From NCBI GenBank assembly GCA_947628025.1, contig CANQYH010000059.1, positions 1 through 13,387 on the forward strand: DNA of 13,387 nt. Reading direction: 5' to 3'. Below the pieces are notes generated by a model. The model was not told the origin of the DNA and did not search any database. It saw nothing but the letters and a program-made list of their open reading frames with translations. The number at the start of each line of letters is the position of its first letter. The stretch's first letter is position 1. The position numbers were made by a program, and so were the translations under genes. Source of the stretch: an uncultured Lachnospiraceae bacterium. Lineage in GTDB: Bacteria; Bacillota; Clostridia; Lachnospirales; Lachnospiraceae. Below, in pieces: positions 6,701 to 13,387 of this stretch.

Positions 6701-9700
6701 AAGAGAAGAAGGAAATCTCGTAATGACCGGGGGTAGTGTTAGCAGTAATCAGACAGTTGATGGGACGTCTGTTTATGCTGCAGAAGGTGGCGGCATCTTC
6801 GTATGGGGAACTGCGACTATCTCTGGCGGACAGATTACAGAAAATACTTGTAATTCGATACACGACTTGGGTGGCGGCGGACTGTATATCAATAATGATG
6901 GTTACGCTGTTTTGATTAATGCGAAGATCACAGAGAACTCTGCAGATGGTCTTGGCGGTGGTATCGCTGGATGTTGCCATGGCGAGACATCTTTAGTCGC
7001 TACAGATGGCGTGGTTCTGTATGGCAATAGTGCGGCCGGCACGCAAAGAACGATGAAGCGTGATAATGAAAATCCTGCAAACGGTACGGATAAATGGAAT
7101 GAGGCACATGCTGCAGGGATTGATGGAGATAACTCGAGTGATTTTTATACCGCTGGGTCGACTATTCTTAGCAATTATATGGCAGGTGGCGGTTCTGCAC
7201 AATATGATGTCCAGGTGGATGGTACAAATTTCCGACTTACAGACGATCAAGTGGTGAAATATAATGAAAAAGTAGTAGCCCTTGTTGCCAATCCTTCTGA
7301 CGATTCCAAGAATTTGGCCCCTGATCATGGAGTTACGATTTCTCAAAACCATTCCACGGTTCATGGTGGCGGTATCGGCTGTAATGGTGGGCTTTACTTT
7401 GGTTCTGACACGAACCAGAAGATTGAGTTCAAGGAATTAAATCTTACACTACAGGCGGGGAAGACTTTAAATGGTAGTGCTCCAGCGTCTGGCGCATACG
7501 AATTTGAACTGTTATATAAGGATCAAAAAAACGTGGCTGCAACGGCAAAGAATGACGCTAGCGGAAATATTAGTTTTAGTATTAATAGTTATATGAGTGC
7601 CATAGATCAGTATCTCAATGATGATAAAAACTCTATTACATTTTATCTGAGAGAGAGAACGCCGTCTGAAGATGATGGTTATAATATTTATGACCGATCG
7701 GTGTATAAACTGGATGTGACACTGAAATGTGTAAGTGAAAAGCAGGAAACCGTTGAATTAGAGCATACTGGCTCGGGGACAGCCAATAGTGGGTTTAATA
7801 AAATTACGGTTACGTATATTAAACAAGTTTATGGCGTGGAGAGCAAGACTATCACGAAAGTTGTGAATGAACTTGGAGAACAGTTAAACCCGGAAGAAGT
7901 ATTAGTCGCTGGATCGACTCCAACATTCGAAAACTATACGTTGCATTCGACTGAAGTTACTCCACAAGTGGAGAAGTTTATTGAGTCGACTATTGAGGGT
8001 ACGTCTCCAATCCCGGCAAAGACCTATACGTTTGAGATTCAGTCAACAACTGAGGGGGCCCCGCTTCCAGATCCGACAACAGCCACTGTAACACTTCCCG
8101 ACAGCGAAGGGAATGAATTTGGCTATGCTGTTTTTGGAAAGATTGCTTTTGACGAAATAGGTACCTACGAGTACGAGATTACCGAAAAAGGTACCGATGA
8201 CTCGACAATTACAAACGACACAGGAACTGTTAAACTGACGGTAGTTGTTAGTTATGAGGACCGTAGTCATTTGAAAGCTGAAGAAACTTATTCATATTTT
8301 GCTAAAGACAGTGAAGTCGGAACTCCGAATGTGAATAAATTTACGAATACGTTTACAGTAGGATCGATCACTTATTCTCCGCAGGTCAAGAAAGAGTTCG
8401 ATGGTGAACGTATAAAGGACAATGACAAGAAATTTAGGTTTAATTTGTCCAAAAAAGAGCTGAATCCTTCCGATGGGGCTACGTTGCCTGAAAATACAGT
8501 TGCTGAGGTAACAGGCGCTGGTACGGGTACTTTTGACGCGATTACGTTCGAAAAACCGGGCGATTACTATTTTAATATCCAAGAGACAACAGATACTTAC
8601 CCAGGCTATACGAATGATACTGAAGCGAAAGTATTGCATATCAAGGTGGAGTATAAAGATGGAAAGCTGGAGCGGTCACTAACAGAGTATATTGATAGCA
8701 GCAATCCTAATGCAGCAACGGTTACAAACACCTATAACGCGGGTGATACGCAGTATGCGCCAAATGTATGGAAAGTGGTAACTGGTGATAAAGTTCCGTA
8801 TAATTATAGACAGAGTTTTGAATTTAAACTGACAGCAGACGAGGGGAATCCTGAAGGAGCTGTCTTACCAGATTCCGATACGATTACTCTGAATGATAAT
8901 GGAAATGCTGCGGGGTTTGGCGGTAGTTTTGGTGCCATTCAGTTTCAACAATACGGGGTCTATACATTCAAAATCACTGAAGTGCAGAGAGAGATTGCTG
9001 GGTATACCTTTGATCAAAAGAGCTGGACGCTTACTGTTGACGTAGATGATAATAATGGTCAATTGTATTTAAAAGAGGTCACCTATAAACAGGATGGTGC
9101 AGGAGATAATGATGTAGTTAATGGACTAGAAAGTGGTAAAGCAACATTTACGAATATTTATGATGTAGAAGATGCTTTTTATCCAGTTGAGGTTACCAAG
9201 GTTATTACAGGTGCTGCTAGAACCCATGATAAGCAGAAGTTCACCTTTGTACTGACGGCGGCGCCTTACAATAGGGATGGTTTTAGTCTTCCAGAGAGAA
9301 CGGAAATTCAGATAGAAGATGAGGGCTCTGCAAAGTTTGATAATATCACATTTACAAAGTCTGGTATGTATGAATTTTTTGTCACAGAGAAAGATACTGG
9401 TGCTAATGGCTATACCTATGATAAGACAAAGTGGCAACTGACTGTTTATGTCGATGATAAAGAAGTGGAAGAAAACGGAAAGATGGTTCGTCGTTTAGTT
9501 GCGAATCCTACATTCTTTGCTCCTGAAAAAGATGAGTCAAAGGAAGGAGTTACTTTCACGAATGATTATCAGGTGAAACCCGCCTATTATGCTCCGAAAG
9601 CAATGAAAGCGGTTGCTGCAGTGAACGGCAAGTCTCCAAAGTTAGATGAACAGACATTTAAGTTTGAGCTTAAAGGCGAAAAACAGGATGGCGTGAGTTG

Positions 9701-12700
9701 GTCAGGTGTAAAGACAGAAAGTGTGAGCGGTGAAAAGCTGGCAGAATTTGATGAGATTGAATTCACCAAGGCCGGAACTTACACATTCACGCTGAAAGAG
9801 CAGACGCCGAGTGAGCGTGATGCGGGCTATACCTATGATGATCTCGAATGGACGTTGACTGTTGAAGTTACGGATCTTGACAGCCAGCTGACAGTGACCA
9901 GCGTAACTTACACACAGGAGACGAAAGACGGTAAAGGCGGAAAAGTGGTTCAGGAAACGACCGAGGAGGAGATAAAAGCTGCTTTCGCGACTTTCACCAA
10001 CACCTACGACGTGACCCCGACCTCTTATCAGCCAGGAGTTGTGAAGCAGTTTACTGGCGACAGTGAACCGAGGCCGCAGGAGTATATTAAGGAATTCAGT
10101 TTCACGCTTGATCTTAAGGAAGCTAAGCCGACTGATACGGGTACATCAAAAGAGGATAGTGTGATTCTTCCTAACCCGAGTACGGTGACAGTGACGAGTG
10201 AAACAGGGAAGAATACGGCGAAGTTTGGAGAGATTACGTTCAACAAAGCCGGAACCTACACATTCACGATCAAGGAAAATGAGTTTAAGGAAGATACACA
10301 TCCGGGTTATGGTCGTGATGCAGCAACGTGGACGCTGACTGTCGTAGTGGAGGATATAGACAGTAAGCTGGTGGTTATGAGCACGAAATATCAAAGGGAG
10401 GGATCCTTAGTTCCGAATCCTACCCAGCGTGCTACTTTCTATAACACCTACCATGTAACCCCCACGGACTATCTGCCGAAAGTGACGAAAGAGGTTACTG
10501 GCGATGTGGTTCCGGAGCGGAGATATTTCCAGTTCACCTTGATGGAAGATGAGCAAAACCCCGAGGGCGTGAAGTGGAACGAAAACGTGAAGAAAGATGA
10601 GAACGGAAAATATGTTGATTCTGTTGGCGTATACGGATTGCCGGATAACCAGATATCCGAGGGCGTCTTCCGTTCGATCACGTTTGAGAAAGCAGGAACT
10701 TACAAATTTGTTATCAAAGAAGTAGACACTAAATTGGCGGGTTATACCTACGACAAGAGTACCTGGACGCTGGAAGTAGTCGTAGTCGATAATGACAGCA
10801 AGCTGGAAGTGCAGACCGCAACATACACCGTGACACGGCCGGATGGAACGACGGAAAGGTATACGGATGGAGAGGATTACATTATCGTAGGCGGCATGAC
10901 GGCGCACTTTGTCAATGAATACCATCCTGCGCCCGCCTACTACGCGCCCGAAGTCATGAAGCTGATCAGCGGCGAGTCGATACCGTCGAAAGACCAGACG
11001 TTTACATTCGTCCTGGATCGCGGTTCCTGGTATCCGAACGGCGACCTCACGAGTGCGGATGATGGCGCAGAGATGCCGGAAGATCACACCGCCACAGTGG
11101 TCGGCGTGGGCCGCGGCAAATTTGATGATATCACGTTCACCAAAGCCGGAACGTATAACTTCACGGTCAGTGAGAAGAATACAGAAGCGCCGAGCTATGT
11201 CTACGACGACACTGTCTGGAATATTGAAGTGACGGTCGTGGACAATAACGGCCAGCTGGTGGTTACGAATGTGGCCTACAAGAAGCAGGCAGGAAGCAGC
11301 ACTGAGAATGTAGGCCCGGAGAACAGCATGGAGCCGATGAAAGACACGAATCGTGTCCTGTTCGCTTCTTTCTACAACGAGTACCATGTCAATCCGACCG
11401 AGACGCAGCTTCATGTTACTAAGTACGTGACCGGTTCTGTAAGGCCGGGGAACAATACGGCGACGTTCAACTTCCGTCTGGCGATGACCGGCGCGACGGT
11501 GCGGAACGGTGCGGAGCTTCCGGAGCAGCAGACGCTTTCGATCACCGGCGACGGGAATCCCGGCAAGCTGGGCGAAGCGAATTTTGACGCGATCAAGTTT
11601 ACGAAACCGGGAACCTATTACTTTGAGATCGACGAGATGACCGGCTTCGAACCGCAGACCGGAGAGAAATTGCCGGGCTACACTTACGACAACGGTGTTT
11701 GGGAAGTTGTCGTGGAGGTGAAAGATGTAGACGGTACGCTGGTAGTCGACAGCACGAAGTATACGCGTTTTGAGAACGGAGAGCTGGTAGACACGGCCGA
11801 TGTGCCTGCTGAGGAAGGTGCGAGGTTTGTAAACGACTACGATGTATTGTCCACGAAATACGCTCCGAAAGTGAGCAAGGCGTTTGCGGCAGGAGCGGAT
11901 GTAAGGCCGGTTGAGAAAGAATTTACATTTACATTGGAGCCGGCGGAAGATTACGGAACGAACATCAAATTTACGGAAGAACCGATAGCGAAACAGGTTA
12001 CGATCACCGGCGCCGGAACCGCGTCCTTTGACAATATCACGTTCGAGGAAGCCGGGACCTATAAGTTCACGCTCCGCGAAGTCGATACGAAACAGCCGGG
12101 CTATACGTATGATGACAAAGAGTGGACGCTGACGGTAGTGGTGGCCGACGAGGGGAATCAGTTGGCGATTACTTCGATCACGTACGTTCAGGCGGACGGC
12201 ACGGAGGAGTCCTCCGGCGAGCAGGCGACATTTACCAACGATTACCATGTGACGCAGATCGGGCTGGATCCGGGTATCCTGAAGACCGTAGAGGGCTTTA
12301 TGCCGGACGGCGAGCGCACGTTTGAGTTTGAACTGACGGCCAGCGACGAGCAGAATGAGAAAGGCGACGCGGTACTGCCGGAGGAGAATACGATCTATCT
12401 CACCGTCAGCAATAAGACGAACCAGCAGGCGAGCGCGAAGTTCGGCCGGATCACATTCAAACAGGCCGGAACGTATGAGTTCCAGATCAAAGAATTGAAC
12501 GGCGGTCTGCCGGGCTACACCTACGACACGCCGTATGACATCACGGTGGAAGTGACGGATATTGAAAGTCTCCTGACCGTGACCAGGGTACACATTGTAA
12601 AAGACGGTGCGACGGTATTTGACGGCGACGCGGATGAGATCGTGAAGATCGACGATACGCCGTACCTGTCGACGAAGTTTACGAACACCTACACCACCCA

Positions 12701-13387
12701 GAGCACCGGCTACGCCCCGGTTGTCCGGAAGACCATCACCGGCACGCCGACCGCGGATGAGACGTTCACGTTCACAATCGCGGCGAACAGCGGCAATGGC
12801 AGCGGCGTGACGATGCCTGCGGATACCACGGTAACGGTCGTGGGCGAGGGCGAGGAGAAGTTTGACGACCTCACCTTTAACAGGGCGGGTACCTATAACT
12901 TCACCATCACCGAGGAAGCCGGGGCCAACCTGGACTACGTCTATGACGAGACCAGCTGGAACCTGGAAGTGACGGTCGAGGACCATGACAGCCAGCTGAC
13001 GGTGACGAAGACCGAGTACACGCCGAACACGCCGGATGTGGAGGCGAGCAACGACGCGGCGGCGTTCAACAACACGTACGCGCCGAGCGTAGGTTATGCG
13101 CCGGGCGTGGTGAAGACGATCACCGGTACGCCGGAAGAGGATGAGACGTTCACGTTCCGGATGGAGCTGGCGCAGGAGTACGGCGCGGATGTGACGATGC
13201 CTGCGGAGAACACCGTGACGGTCGTGGGCGAGGGAACGGCGTCCTTTGAGGGTATCGTGTTCCACAAGGCGGGCAGTTATGAGATCACGATCGTAGAGGA
13301 AGCGGGAAGCAACCTGGACTACGATTACGACGAGACGCGCTGGACGCTGACGGTGAACGTCGAGGAGCAGAATGGAAAACTGGTAGT
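3756..13387 (+). CDS. Giant secreted surface adhesin with beta-helix head and Spy0128/FctA-type isopeptide module array (3' end outside window)
   Basis: One frame stays open from ATG 3756 to the window edge: 3210 residues with no stop. The start follows a double purine-rich ribosome site (GGGGAG 3737-3742, GGAG 3744-3747). Order of parts: a signal peptide with a long basic N-region and hydrophobic core at about 33-55, cleaved near VFA-A57; a short unrecognised domain (58-about 185); an acidic Thr/Glu/Pro/Ser stretch with 15-residue repeats (about 190-605); a ZU5-like module (606-831); a glycine-rich parallel beta-helix region (about 832-1215); a divergent pilin-type domain (about 1216-1395); then 12 complete and one partial isopeptide module. 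Such proteins are surface fibres or adhesins, usually ended by a sortase signal, which would lie downstream. The ligand is unknown. Only six cysteines occur in the visible part. Base composition falls sharply between about 6240 and 9600. Likely co-transcribed with the 3198 gene. Confidence 0.93.
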   Translation, partial: MKERRNRNLMETGFERLGDALGSWNRSRIARRAAAFVLVAAMTLTNVLSNATLVFAASETAQKALFLVDGEELNAAVEEAKVAGTAVDFESLGLEESDRYEALLGQDDVYELSVAADGTYAPGDTDLRMFYNAKSDQVVFLFINGTGETVRFCANVNGYETAAVTVRPNAANVKAQPSANGTETKKESAAPAESDESGAENGETTEAASSEAEMSEAVSTEAETSEAASTEAETTESEIVTPTAGVEILPAPETAPTTEAEEGQSEPEIVTPTAGVEILPAPETAPTTEAEESQSEPEIVTPTAGVEIMPAPETAPTVEEKESQSEPETAPTTEAEESQSEPETAPTVEAEESQSESETAPTTEAEEGQSEPEIVTPTAGVEILPAPETAPTTEAEESQSEPEIVTPTAGVEIMPAPETAPTVEEKESQSEPETAPTTEAEESQSEPETAPTVEAEESQSESETAPTTEAEESQSEPETAPTAEAEESQSEPETAAPTMGIEIMPAPETAPTTEAEESQSEPETAAPATETSETETLGGLVIVETKEEIKVPSGAAGLDEATPKDPETEADPTTESAQETEAVSKDETTPEPETNPEPETEADDDIYTGVEVLGSIKGHTYGTVTIDETLNAAAFAVEYADLMKLLGIETSKVYSEEDEEAMITVTVPAGAFAEEVEIVVEKVEEEEELTALEEQANEDQDNGQIMKILAAYNIAFYSVKTGEELEPAKEVSVKITLKEKLEPEDADNGTMAISAYNSPLVFGNPGISEGPGIFDSPEELGETEPEYTEISVMSLSKNGATELMGTMSNQAEGEVEISTKKTAGRTYTLMSGAPYAVIGNGTLTVDQTPYGSGRDVTVTDGSHTITVSGEWNGTITVTGYGITNIVGPGTINAAGRDKSAITVDSDKVTVVLNDGVTVTGGTGTEITHSGLEPNGPFRVGGGVYVKRGTFKLAGGNITGNTAQRGGGIFVNNRVTSWATPKQREEGNLVMTGGSVSSNQTVDGTSVYAAEGGGIFVWGTATISGGQITENTCNSIHDLGGGGLYINNDGYAVLINAKITENSADGLGGGIAGCCHGETSLVATDGVVLYGNSAAGTQRTMKRDNENPANGTDKWNEAHAAGIDGDNSSDFYTAGSTILSNYMAGGGSAQYDVQVDGTNFRLTDDQVVKYNEKVVALVANPSDDSKNLAPDHGVTISQNHSTVHGGGIGCNGGLYFGSDTNQKIEFKELNLTLQAGKTLNGSAPASGAYEFELLYKDQKNVAATAKNDASGNISFSINSYMSAIDQYLNDDKNSITFYLRERTPSEDDGYNIYDRSVYKLDVTLKCVSEKQETVELEHTGSGTANSGFNKITVTYIKQVYGVESKTITKVVNELGEQLNPEEVLVAGSTPTFENYTLHSTEVTPQVEKFIESTIEGTSPIPAKTYTFEIQSTTEGAPLPDPTTATVTLPDSEGNEFGYAVFGKIAFDEIGTYEYEITEKGTDDSTITNDTGTVKLTVVVSYEDRSHLKAEETYSYFAKDSEVGTPNVNKFTNTFTVGSITYSPQVKKEFDGERIKDNDKKFRFNLSKKELNPSDGATLPENTVAEVTGAGTGTFDAITFEKPGDYYFNIQETTDTYPGYTNDTEAKVLHIKVEYKDGKLERSLTEYIDSSNPNAATVTNTYNAGDTQYAPNVWKVVTGDKVPYNYRQSFEFKLTADEGNPEGAVLPDSDTITLNDNGNAAGFGGSFGAIQFQQYGVYTFKITEVQREIAGYTFDQKSWTLTVDVDDNNGQLYLKEVTYKQDGAGDNDVVNGLESGKATFTNIYDVEDAFYPVEVTKVITGAARTHDKQKFTFVLTAAPYNRDGFSLPERTEIQIEDEGSAKFDNITFTKSGMYEFFVTEKDTGANGYTYDKTKWQLTVYVDDKEVEENGKMVRRLVANPTFFAPEKDESKEGVTFTNDYQVKPAYYAPKAMKAVAAVNGKSPKLDEQTFKFELKGEKQDGVSWSGVKTESVSGEKLAEFDEIEFTKAGTYTFTLKEQTPSERDAGYTYDDLEWTLTVEVTDLDSQLTVTSVTYTQETKDGKGGKVVQETTEEEIKAAFATFTNTYDVTPTSYQPGVVKQFTGDSEPRPQEYIKEFSFTLDLKEAKPTDTGTSKEDSVILPNPSTVTVTSETGKNTAKFGEITFNKAGTYTFTIKENEFKEDTHPGYGRDAATWTLTVVVEDIDSKLVVMSTKYQREGSLVPNPTQRATFYNTYHVTPTDYLPKVTKEVTGDVVPERRYFQFTLMEDEQNPEGVKWNENVKKDENGKYVDSVGVYGLPDNQISEGVFRSITFEKAGTYKFVIKEVDTKLAGYTYDKSTWTLEVVVVDNDSKLEVQTATYTVTRPDGTTERYTDGEDYIIVGGMTAHFVNEYHPAPAYYAPEVMKLISGESIPSKDQTFTFVLDRGSWYPNGDLTSADDGAEMPEDHTATVVGVGRGKFDDITFTKAGTYNFTVSEKNTEAPSYVYDDTVWNIEVTVVDNNGQLVVTNVAYKKQAGSSTENVGPENSMEPMKDTNRVLFASFYNEYHVNPTETQLHVTKYVTGSVRPGNNTATFNFRLAMTGATVRNGAELPEQQTLSITGDGNPGKLGEANFDAIKFTKPGTYYFEIDEMTGFEPQTGEKLPGYTYDNGVWEVVVEVKDVDGTLVVDSTKYTRFENGELVDTADVPAEEGARFVNDYDVLSTKYAPKVSKAFAAGADVRPVEKEFTFTLEPAEDYGTNIKFTEEPIAKQVTITGAGTASFDNITFEEAGTYKFTLREVDTKQPGYTYDDKEWTLTVVVADEGNQLAITSITYVQADGTEESSGEQATFTNDYHVTQIGLDPGILKTVEGFMPDGERTFEFELTASDEQNEKGDAVLPEENTIYLTVSNKTNQQASAKFGRITFKQAGTYEFQIKELNGGLPGYTYDTPYDITVEVTDIESLLTVTRVHIVKDGATVFDGDADEIVKIDDTPYLSTKFTNTYTTQSTGYAPVVRKTITGTPTADETFTFTIAANSGNGSGVTMPADTTVTVVGEGEEKFDDLTFNRAGTYNFTITEEAGANLDYVYDETSWNLEVTVEDHDSQLTVTKTEYTPNTPDVEASNDAAAFNNTYAPSVGYAPGVVKTITGTPEEDETFTFRMELAQEYGADVTMPAENTVTVVGEGTASFEGIVFHKAGSYEITIVEEAGSNLDYDYDETRWTLTVNVEEQNGKLV
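4470..5324 (+). repeat. Array of nineteen 45-bp units of two types encoding an acidic stalk
   Basis: In the adhesin frame, 855 bp divide exactly into nineteen 15-codon units of two kinds. Type A is TAPTTEAEESQSEPE with small variants (TV, EEK, GQS, SESE). Type B is IVTPTAGVEILPAPE with Leu/Met variation. Their order is B A B A B A A A A, then B A B A A A A A, then a divergent B and a final A. The product is strongly negative and rich in Pro, Thr and Ser, as expected for an extended, unfolded and possibly glycosylated spacer. It lies near the N-terminus rather than next to the wall anchor. Looser STEAET-type repeats precede it (about 4390-4469) and Thr/Glu/Pro-rich sequence follows to about 5570. 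Confidence 0.92.
4510..5171 (+). repeat. Perfect 315-bp tandem duplication inside the stalk repeats
   Basis: Bases 4510-4824 are repeated without any difference at 4825-5139, and the identity continues 32 more bases to 5171. The period of 315 bp is 105 codons, or seven 15-residue units, so the frame is kept. All base-level variants between neighbouring 45-bp units (for example GTGGAAGAGAAA at 4706-4717 and 5021-5032) are copied too. This shows that the block was duplicated as one piece, recently. The array is expected to vary in length between strains and to be prone to assembly collapse or expansion. Confidence 0.93.
5571..6246 (+). other. ZU5-like module of the adhesin
   Basis: Residues about 606-831 form a non-repetitive, acidic beta-rich segment. 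Its key features are ITVTVPAGAF, a glutamate-rich patch (EKVEEEEELTALEEQ), then AYNIAFYSVKTGEELEPAKE and VSVKITL. The order VPAGAF, strand, then IxF...G.E.EP...VxVxI resembles ZU5-like modules common in clostridial and actinobacterial surface proteins, where they act as rigid spacers. The match is by motif memory only. The segment ends close to the abrupt fall in GC at about 6240. Confidence 0.45.
6250..7400 (+). other. Right-handed parallel beta-helix-like head region of the adhesin
   Basis: Residues about 832-1215 contain short irregular repeats typical of pectate-lyase-like or Pmp-like beta-helices. Rungs such as TFKLAGGNITGNTAQRGGGI, NLVMTGGSVSSNQ, TATISGGQITENT and VLINAKITENSADGLGGGIA each pair a hydrophobic strand with a G-N/E-N turn. 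Gly-Gly-Gly-(Ile/Val/Leu) corners occur near residues 940, 965, 1011, 1039, 1067 and 1204. In surface proteins such helices usually bind glycans or host ligands, or act as autotransporter-like shafts; no catalytic residues for polysaccharide cleavage are evident. Four of the six visible cysteines are here (C1032, C1073, C1074, C1209). Codon use is AT-richer than in the flanking parts. Confidence 0.7.
7401..7949 (+). other. Divergent pilin-type domain and linker
   Basis: Residues about 1216-1398 start with a strand pattern like other pilin/isopeptide domains (LTLQAGKTLNGS, then YEFELLYKD, NDASGNISFS, FYLRERTPSEDDGYNIYD, YKLDVTL). The Lys1236 and Glu1300 positions fit a bond-forming pair. The closing FTNxY motif is absent; N1348 in GFNKITV is the nearest candidate. 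A linker-like stretch (YIKQVYGVESKTITK to FENYTLH) leads into the regular array. It may be a distinct subtype of the same fold, connecting head and fibre. Confidence 0.45.
7950..13387 (+). repeat. Tandem array of Spy0128/FctA-type isopeptide modules (12 complete, one partial)
   Basis: Module limits: 7950-8360, 8361-8738, 8739-9167, 9168-9575, 9576-10013, 10014-10457, 10458-10928, 10929-11390, 11391-11846, 11847-12251, 12252-12695, 12696-13082 and 13083-edge. Each has Y-x-P-x-V-x-K-x-x-x-G, F-x-F-x-L, a variable middle ending F-D-x-I-x-F-x-K-A-G-T-Y-x-F-x-I-x-E, G-Y-T-Y-D-x-x-x-W-x-L-x-V, and F-x-N-x-Y, with a few substitutions. The putative Lys/Glu/Asn triads are 1407/1477/1531, 1546/1610/1658, 1673/1742/1800, 1815/1878/1936, 1951/2015/2082, 2097/2174/2230, 2245/2322/2387, 2402/2473/2541, 2556/2627/2693, 2708/2775/2828, 2843/2913/2977, 2992/3053/3106 and 3120/3181/beyond edge. 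In Spy0128 these residue types form self-generated Lys-Asn isopeptide bonds with a catalytic Glu, giving protease-resistant, stretch-proof fibres. The last two modules share long identical DNA stretches, suggesting recent duplication. Confidence 0.88.

Noticed and set aside
10407..13265. A 952-codon open frame on the minus strand opposite the isopeptide modules
   Set aside because: Its His/Arg-rich repeats are the reverse reading of the plus-strand modules, which carry well-conserved motifs. Codon bias of the sense strand explains the absence of stops.

Overview
The window reads as a chromosome segment from a gut-type Firmicute, most likely a Lachnospiraceae-like Clostridium relative. This is inferred from moderate-to-high GC with consensus-type sigma-A promoters, strong purine-rich ribosome binding sites, a BTAD/SARP-type regulator, a ferredoxin-type aldo/keto reductase, and a giant Gram-positive-style surface protein. 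No taxonomic marker gene is present, so this is a family-level guess.

Layout. 2-196 (+) is the 3' end of azlD, the small subunit of a branched-chain amino acid exporter. It faces a convergent 4Fe-4S aldo/keto reductase (403-1440, -), and a hairpin with an A-run on one side and a T-run on the other lies between them. Between the reductase and the next gene are back-to-back promoters, both with perfect TTGACA -35 boxes. 1676-2956 (+) is a BTAD-family transcriptional regulator, closed by an intrinsic terminator.

The terminator is followed by a promoter with an extended -10 and a 7-bp direct repeat placed as an activator site would be. It precedes a small two-domain cytoplasmic protein (3198-3701, +), with a strong internal ribosome binding site exactly between its domains. 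54 bp further on starts a giant secreted protein (3756 to the window end, +; 3210 residues visible, 3' end missing).

The giant protein has a signal peptide, a short N-terminal domain, a 19-unit array of 45-bp acidic Thr/Pro/Glu/Ser repeats (with a perfect 315-bp tandem duplication inside it), a ZU5-like module, a right-handed beta-helix-like head, a divergent pilin-type domain, and at least 13 Spy0128/FctA-type isopeptide modules in tandem. The Lys, Glu and Asn positions expected to form intramolecular isopeptide bonds are present in all 12 complete modules. The likely picture is a very long covalently stiffened fibre on the cell surface. The cell-wall anchor is expected beyond the window.

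Working hypothesis (inference): the BTAD regulator activates the small-protein/adhesin operon through the direct repeat at 3095-3113, so that regulator, small protein and fibre form one surface-display locus. AzlD and the reductase look like unrelated housekeeping neighbours. Long open frames on the minus strand opposite the giant gene are codon-bias shadows and are not annotated.
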